A stretch of 64,000 nt of DNA, taken from the IMG/VR virus record IMGVR_UViG_3300028558_000027, positions 1-64,000 of that record; one strand, written 5' to 3'. The position numbers were made by a program, and so were the translations under genes. Shown piece by piece: positions 59,795-64,000 of the stretch (its first letter is position 1; each line of letters opens with the position of its first letter). Under the pieces are notes generated by a model that had not been told where the DNA came from, made no database searches, and saw nothing but the letters and a program-made list of their open reading frames with translations. This stretch comes from a virus.

Positions 59795-60637
59795 TTGGAC
59801 GTATCGGCGTTGGCCGACTTGACCAACCTCAAGGAGATCGCGCAGAAAGAGGTTCAGAAAGCAGCCGCCGATCTCGCTGCGATGGCCAAGGCGAAGATTC
59901 ACGAGTTGGCGAATCAGAAGCTCCACGCTCGTCGTCAGCTGTACGTTGACCACCTCTCGTACTCGAAGATGTCGGCTGACGTCTACGTCGTAACCCTGGA
60001 GGCTAAGGCGCGTTGGATCGAGGACGGTCAACAGGAACACTCCATGATCGACGACCTGCTTGCGTCACCGAAGGCCAAGACGGCGCGAGACGGTTCAAAA
60101 TATTTAGTCGTCCCCTTTGGCCACGGTCCTGGGAAGGGGTCAGGAAGCAACAGCCCACCTCAGAACGACATCGTAGCCACTCTAAAGAAGGAGTTAAAAA
60201 AGCGTGGTGTTGGGTTTGGGAAAATCGAGAGGAATCCAGACGGAACTCCGAAGACGGGGCGCCTGCACTCATTCGACATCAGCAAGGACCCGTTGAAGAG
60301 CGGGCAGGGGCCTGGTCAGGGTTGGGGACCTGTCGGACAGGTTCGTCAAGGACCGAATCAACGTCAGGTAGTTGGGGGTGGGCCTGGTGGAGGAGGTACT
60401 CCTTTCCTTCATGGGATTTCGATCTACCAGACGCCGGACGACAAGGCCAAGAGCGGAGTGAAGCGCTCGATTACCACCTACCGAATCGTCTCTTCCAAGC
60501 ACGCAAGCCAGGGGCGATGGATGCATCCGGGCCTGGAGGCTGTGAACCTTATGGACCTTGGTTTCGAATGGGCTTTGCAGGAGTGGGAAACAAAGCTCGG
60601 TCCGGAGATCGTCGCGAAGATTACTTCGTCGGTCTAA
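59795..60637 (+). CDS. Putative neck or tail component, 280 aa
   Basis: A helical N-terminus, a Gly/Pro-rich middle and SSKHASQGRWMHPGLEAVNLMDLGFEWALQEW, a C-terminal pattern seen in phage neck or tail proteins. The frame has TTG at 59795, but an in-frame ATT at 59780 stands six bases after an AAGGGG ribosome site, a much better distance than for the TTG. The real start may be the rare ATT, giving IFNINLDVSAL. Confidence 0.6.
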   Translation: MDVSALADLTNLKEIAQKEVQKAAADLAAMAKAKIHELANQKLHARRQLYVDHLSYSKMSADVYVVTLEAKARWIEDGQQEHSMIDDLLASPKAKTARDGSKYLVVPFGHGPGKGSGSNSPPQNDIVATLKKELKKRGVGFGKIERNPDGTPKTGRLHSFDISKDPLKSGQGPGQGWGPVGQVRQGPNQRQVVGGGPGGGGTPFLHGISIYQTPDDKAKSGVKRSITTYRIVSSKHASQGRWMHPGLEAVNLMDLGFEWALQEWETKLGPEIVAKITSSV

Positions 60638-61617
60638 CGGCCGACCACAGTGAACGTCGGGTCGATCGTTGCTCGGTACTGAGTCCAGCCGCGCAGGTTT
60701 CCTGACCATATCCGCGTTGTTGAGCACGAAGGAATGTCGTGGTCCTGGTGACGACACTTGTTCTTCGGCATCGCCTGCGCCACGTGTTCGAAAGGGCTCC
60801 AGTGACCAGCTTTCGACAGGCGATTGGCAAGCGTGACATCCTCTTCCATGTCACGCTTGCCTTCATGTGTGAGGTACGAGACTCGGGCACAGCGACCCGC
60901 TGATACTTTGCAAAGGTACTCGCAGAGCGCTTTGTTGTCTGCTTTTCCATCGACCAGAGCTTGACCAGTGTTCCCGATTGGTTCTGCAAGAACTTCGTCG
61001 TCGAAGTCGATAAGCGGGAGATGCCATTCTCCTGCCACAAGGCACCGCGGCAAGGTACTGTCGTACTGGCGCTTCATCTCCTTGGCGACCCAGCCGATCT
61101 CGGGCTGAGCATCAGGGTGGCAGCGGAGTCGGAACCAGTTGTCGAACTCGGTCGCCGTCAGAATAACCTCGATGAACATCCACGGCTCCAGAATGCGGTT
61201 CGCGATTTGCTTGTGGAAGCCGACCTTGGTCATCAGCCAAGCCATCAGAAGGGCTCCCCAACGGGCCGAAAGCCACAGGCGCTTCACGAGCGCTAGTCGC
61301 CAGCCCGTGAGCTGCTCACGTGACTGCATCCCCGCCTGGTTCTTGCCCCAAAACACCGGGACCGCTGGCTCTCGGCGTATCTGCTCCATCAGCTTCTTGG
61401 TCGGGATCGCACGAGAGGAAGCGCTGTTCTTGCTAAAGAGTCTGTGAGTTAAAAGCTCCGCATGGACGAACCGAGGGTAGCGAAGCAGCCACGTCGTCAG
61501 ACGAACCCTGTTCGGACCGACAGAGTCAGTCAGGATTCTGACCCGGTATCCACGCGGTCCAGGCTCAACGAGAGTGCTCGTTGCGACCCCTCCCTCGTTG
61601 TAGACCGTCTCCATCAC
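60634..61617 (-). CDS. thyX: Flavin-dependent thymidylate synthase
   Basis: Makes dTMP from dUMP using FAD and methylene-tetrahydrofolate. The signature THRLFSKNSASSRAIP (family pattern RHRxxSxNxxSxR) is near residue 57. The remaining parts, AGEWHLPL, SAGRCARVSYLTHEG and HWSPFEHVAQA, are typical of ThyX. It starts at GTG/ATG overlapping the previous stop. With the reductase and dNMP kinase it completes a dNTP supply set. Its end overlaps the tail gene convergently by four bases. Confidence 0.92.
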   Translation of the reverse strand: MMETVYNEGGVATSTLVEPGPRGYRVRILTDSVGPNRVRLTTWLLRYPRFVHAELLTHRLFSKNSASSRAIPTKKLMEQIRREPAVPVFWGKNQAGMQSREQLTGWRLALVKRLWLSARWGALLMAWLMTKVGFHKQIANRILEPWMFIEVILTATEFDNWFRLRCHPDAQPEIGWVAKEMKRQYDSTLPRCLVAGEWHLPLIDFDDEVLAEPIGNTGQALVDGKADNKALCEYLCKVSAGRCARVSYLTHEGKRDMEEDVTLANRLSKAGHWSPFEHVAQAMPKNKCRHQDHDIPSCSTTRIWSGNLRGWTQYRATIDPTFTVVGR

Positions 61618-61919
61618 GCGCTCGCTTTCTTGATCTGCCCGATGGTGGTCGCCAGGATGTCCACGAAGTCGTGCGTGCTGCAGGCGTCCTCGGGATGGGT
61701 CTTGTTGAACTCTCTTGCGATGTCACCCAGCAGGCTGAGCATTCGCTTTGTAGACGCTCGCAGCCACTCCACTCGGTAGTGGTCGGGCTCCGGTCCGTCA
61801 CCGTTCAGAGCCGCCCCGATCTGGGCACGTAGCGCTAAGCCGTTCTTCAGGCGGCGATTTTGATGCGACTGGGCGTCAAGGAGGGTTTTTTGAACAAATG
61901 CAACTCGGTCATCGGCCAT
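61614..61919 (-). CDS. Hypothetical helical protein, 101 aa
   Basis: A charged helical protein that I do not recognise. The ATG is exactly the predicted +1 of the motif A copy, so it seems leaderless. It precedes thyX in a two-gene unit. Confidence 0.7.
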   Translation of the reverse strand: MADDRVAFVQKTLLDAQSHQNRRLKNGLALRAQIGAALNGDGPEPDHYRVEWLRASTKRMLSLLGDIAREFNKTHPEDACSTHDFVDILATTIGQIKKASA

Positions 61920-61926
61920 GAATATC

Positions 61927-61939
61927 TAGTAGCGAAACT
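61927..61939 (-). promoter_or_regulatory. Motif A promoter for the thyX unit
   Basis: AGTTTCGCTACTA. Six bases after the TACTAG hexamer is the ATG at 61919. It is back to back with a motif B-like site for the plus strand. Confidence 0.65.
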
Positions 61940-61944
61940 TCCGA

Positions 61945-61953
61945 GACAATCTT
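61945..61953 (+). promoter_or_regulatory. Motif B-like promoter for the 334-aa gene
   Basis: GACAATCTT, two changes from CGCAATCTT. The predicted +1 is one base before the GTG at 61960. Confidence 0.5.
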
Positions 61954-61959
61954 GCGAGT

Positions 61960-62964
61960 GTGCTGAATTTGCAGACGACCAAGGCCCTCGGGATTCACCA
62001 GTCGGATTTAATTATTCGGACTGCGATCATCGCCGGCATCGCGGACATTCGTAGAAACCCCTGGCTGCTCGATTACTGCTTTGCGTCAATATCGCAAGAC
62101 ACCCTCACCAAGGACGTCTACGGCGCCAAGAGCGCTGAGCAGGCAAAGAAATATTTTCTGTCATCGAATATCCCGGTTTTTATGGACACCAGGGTCGACT
62201 CCGCGAAGCTCCCCGCGATCAGTATCCACCTCCAAAGCTCTGACGAGGCCGAAAACACCACTGCAGACATAAATTACGACGTGTCTGAAGCGACTGAGGC
62301 GCCCTGGACACCTCTTGCGGGCCCCTTCGCCCCCTCGGCTTACGTTGCGTCAACGGGGAAGATGACAATCCCCGCGGCCTCTATCGGAGACCTTGTGCTC
62401 GCCCCCGGCATGTTCGTGATCGACTCGGTGGGGCTGGCGCACGAGATTCAAGATGTACTGGACGACGGCACAGTGCTGGTTCAGCCGGGTACAACGTCGG
62501 ATTTTCGTCGTTCGTACATCAAGGGGTCGCAGCCCCGCCTGATTACCTCGTTGGAGTCGGTGACGTTCAAAGAGACGTACACGCTCGGGGTCCATGTTCA
62601 GGGGGAGGCGAGCTACCTCACTTATTTGCACTCGATTTTGGTCTTCATCCTCCTGCGGTACAAAGAAACTCTGCTGGAGGCCCGTGGATTCGAGCGTTCG
62701 GTGATTTCTTCGTCAGACGTTCGTCCTGATACTTCGACGGAAAAGGAGCTGGCATGGGTTCGGTATATGTCGATCACCGGGTACGTGAAGCAAATCTGGC
62801 CCAAGGCTGTCAGTGAGAGAATTCAGTCAACGGTCACTCAGCCGACCATGGGATTTGCCGGAACACAGGGGCCGGGAGTTACCGACGCTGGTAAATCCGG
62901 CACCGACGACGACTCGTGGCTTGCTGACCAAGACGCCTTGGCGGCAGGATTCCTTACCCGCTAA
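61960..62964 (+). CDS. Putative tail-associated structural protein, 334 aa
   Basis: Begins at GTG (MLNLQTTKALGI). A central beta-rich insert (about 110-190, with TIPAASIGDLVLAPGMFVID) sits between helical parts, and the C-terminus is Gly/Asp-rich. Late region and size suit a tail terminator or sheath-related protein, but no motif confirms it. Confidence 0.6.
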   Translation: MLNLQTTKALGIHQSDLIIRTAIIAGIADIRRNPWLLDYCFASISQDTLTKDVYGAKSAEQAKKYFLSSNIPVFMDTRVDSAKLPAISIHLQSSDEAENTTADINYDVSEATEAPWTPLAGPFAPSAYVASTGKMTIPAASIGDLVLAPGMFVIDSVGLAHEIQDVLDDGTVLVQPGTTSDFRRSYIKGSQPRLITSLESVTFKETYTLGVHVQGEASYLTYLHSILVFILLRYKETLLEARGFERSVISSSDVRPDTSTEKELAWVRYMSITGYVKQIWPKAVSERIQSTVTQPTMGFAGTQGPGVTDAGKSGTDDDSWLADQDALAAGFLTR

Positions 62965-62973
62965 CGCAATCTT
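62965..62973 (+). promoter_or_regulatory. Motif B promoter for the 213-aa gene
   Basis: Exact CGCAATCTT. The predicted +1 is at or one base before the GTG at 62980. Confidence 0.6.
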
Positions 62974-62979
62974 GTGTAG

Positions 62980-63621
62980 GTGCTACGAGTAGCGCCTTTA
63001 CGAAAAGACGAGGATACAGCCCCGCAGGGGAACCTCTATCGTACTCCGCCTGCTCCCGTAGCCGATCATCCGTTGTTCTCAGGTTCCAACTCGGTTGGTC
63101 TCATGACTGCCGAGGCTCCGATGTATCCGGCGAAGGACAGCGGTGGCAACAAAGGCCTAGAGCAAAAGCTAACCACTATGGGTTTGAGGTTTGAGCCCAC
63201 CACGGGCTCTTACGGCGGCGGTCTAGAGCACAGCTACATCATTCATGGTCCGACCAGGGAGCAGATGTACCAGCTGGGTCATGAGCACGGTCAGCATGCC
63301 GTTATATACAGTCAGAACGGCAATCACGAATTACTGATGACCCACGGGCCCGATGCGGGCAAATACCATCCGTCCCTGCCCGTTATTCGTTACTCGAAAG
63401 ACGCTCCGGAAGACTATTACACCGCTCTTCCTGGTCGCGGTCACGTCACGCTTCATTTTGCTCAGGACAAGCTTCTAGACTCGCCTGTCAAGCACACGAT
63501 GCCAGCGCACGCTGGCGGACCTGCAGGGCATCCGGCGCAGCAACAGCTGCAAGCGATGAAGCACGAGATCGCCACCGGCCTACTGGCGATCCTCCGCAAG
63601 GCGCAGAAGGAGCTGAGCTAA
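62980..63621 (+). CDS. Hypothetical late protein, 213 aa
   Basis: A central domain (LEHSYIIHGPTREQMYQLGHEHGQHAVIY, LLMTHGPDAGKY) is flanked by Pro/Gly-rich ends. The same LEH...G...QL...HG...Y layout recurs in the next gene, so the two look like neighbouring paralogues. Function unknown; a DUF3293-like fold is a weak guess. Confidence 0.65.
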   Translation: MLRVAPLRKDEDTAPQGNLYRTPPAPVADHPLFSGSNSVGLMTAEAPMYPAKDSGGNKGLEQKLTTMGLRFEPTTGSYGGGLEHSYIIHGPTREQMYQLGHEHGQHAVIYSQNGNHELLMTHGPDAGKYHPSLPVIRYSKDAPEDYYTALPGRGHVTLHFAQDKLLDSPVKHTMPAHAGGPAGHPAQQQLQAMKHEIATGLLAILRKAQKELS

Positions 63622-64000
63622 ATGGCTTGGGCAGGAGCGTACGCGTACCACGAGTCCAAGCCGCACCACAAGCAGTCGAAGGGGCACGGCGTCCTGTTGA
63701 CGACGAAGCAGTTCATGGACCTCACCGGGCTCGCCAAGAAAGAGGGCGACCCTCCCACGCAGCCGACTCCTCCAGCTCCTCATCCAACGAACGAACAAGC
63801 TGCCGGTGTTGGAGTGTCGACCTACGCCAAGCACGCGGCTCCCTTTGGAACGGTCAACAAAGGCGTTCCTTCGAATCTAGAGCACTACCCGATGAAGGGG
63901 ACCAAAGACAAGGTCAACCAGCTCGTCAAAGACCACGGTTACCAGGTCTATTACATGGGCGGAAAACACGGCAAGCCCGATCTCGCCAACCGCAACTACG
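63622..64000 (+). CDS. Hypothetical late protein, 3' end outside window
   Basis: The ATG directly follows the previous TAA. 126 codons are visible (MAWAGAYAYHESKPHHK onward) and the frame is open to the window end. NLEHYPMKGTKDKVNQLVKDHGYQVYY repeats the layout of the previous gene's central domain. A Pro-rich linker lies near residues 50-60. Confidence 0.75.
   Translation, partial: MAWAGAYAYHESKPHHKQSKGHGVLLTTKQFMDLTGLAKKEGDPPTQPTPPAPHPTNEQAAGVGVSTYAKHAAPFGTVNKGVPSNLEHYPMKGTKDKVNQLVKDHGYQVYYMGGKHGKPDLANRNY

Noticed and set aside
1-64000. Prophage with attachment sites
   Set aside because: No integrase, excisionase, repressor cassette or flanking host gene is visible, and both window ends lie inside phage genes.

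Overview
This window is one continuous piece of a large tailed double-stranded DNA phage genome (Caudoviricetes). It holds a terminase pair, portal, MuF-type head protein, major capsid protein, head fibre and neck or tail proteins, next to a full set of phage-encoded replication and nucleotide genes. There is no integrase and no host housekeeping operon, and genes are packed with ATGA/GTGA overlaps. The host cannot be named from the sequence. The apparent heavy use of leaderless mRNAs with GTG starts points to a host that translates such messages well.

Layout. (1) Positions 1-21279, minus strand: the replication and metabolism block. It carries a single-strand DNA-binding protein, a DnaE-type DNA polymerase split by a 344-residue intein, a metallophosphoesterase, class II ribonucleotide reductase, a RuvC-like resolvase, an SbcC/Rad50-like ATPase, a GroEL-type chaperonin, a DnaB-type helicase and two replication-initiation-like proteins. 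(2) Positions 21280-21671: a divergent control region with four phased 25-bp palindromes and a 14-bp direct repeat, a candidate origin or operator. (3) Positions 21672-26456, plus strand: an SF2 helicase, a sigma-70-like factor that stops inside region 4, a GroES-like co-chaperonin, a homing endonuclease and an SbcD/Mre11-like nuclease. (4) Positions 26443-64000, mainly plus strand: late packaging and virion genes, interrupted by short minus-strand islands carrying homing endonucleases, a tRNA, small regulators, a transglycosylase, DNA ligase, dNMP kinase and ThyX.

Regulation. Two short motifs recur just upstream of genes. Motif A, (A)GTTTCGCTAC (14 exact copies of the 10-mer GTTTCGCTAC plus one variant), precedes replication-type and accessory genes. 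Motif B, CGCAATCTT (11 exact, 3 near copies), precedes late genes and reappears after almost every inverted island. A third, smaller group of minus-strand genes has host-like -35/-10 promoters. If motif A or B is treated as a -10 element, the predicted +1 falls on, or within a few bases of, the start codon for many genes, so many phage mRNAs look leaderless. The sigma-like protein lacks region 4.2, which suits promoters with no visible -35 box, like T4 gp55 and T4 late promoters. I infer a cascade: host sigma, then motif A, then phage sigma and motif B.

Most unusual content. Several very long late proteins carry enzyme-like domains not needed for building a particle. One has a protease-like N-terminus, an HhH-GPD glycosylase-like segment and a C-terminal GGDEF-like domain. 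One has Nudix, ADP-ribosyltransferase-like, helical-repeat and HipA/PI3K-like kinase segments. A second kinase-like protein follows it. One has an N-terminal DGD/GGDE cyclase-like palm domain and two tandem GNAT-like domains. A short recurring motif (hydrophobic-x-Lys-[Ser/Ala/Asp/Thr]-[Glu/Asp]) near their domain borders, and in the portal and scaffold, could be a prohead-protease site. Together this suggests virion-packaged, possibly injected, effector polyproteins that touch nucleotide second-messenger and NAD metabolism. This last step is inference.
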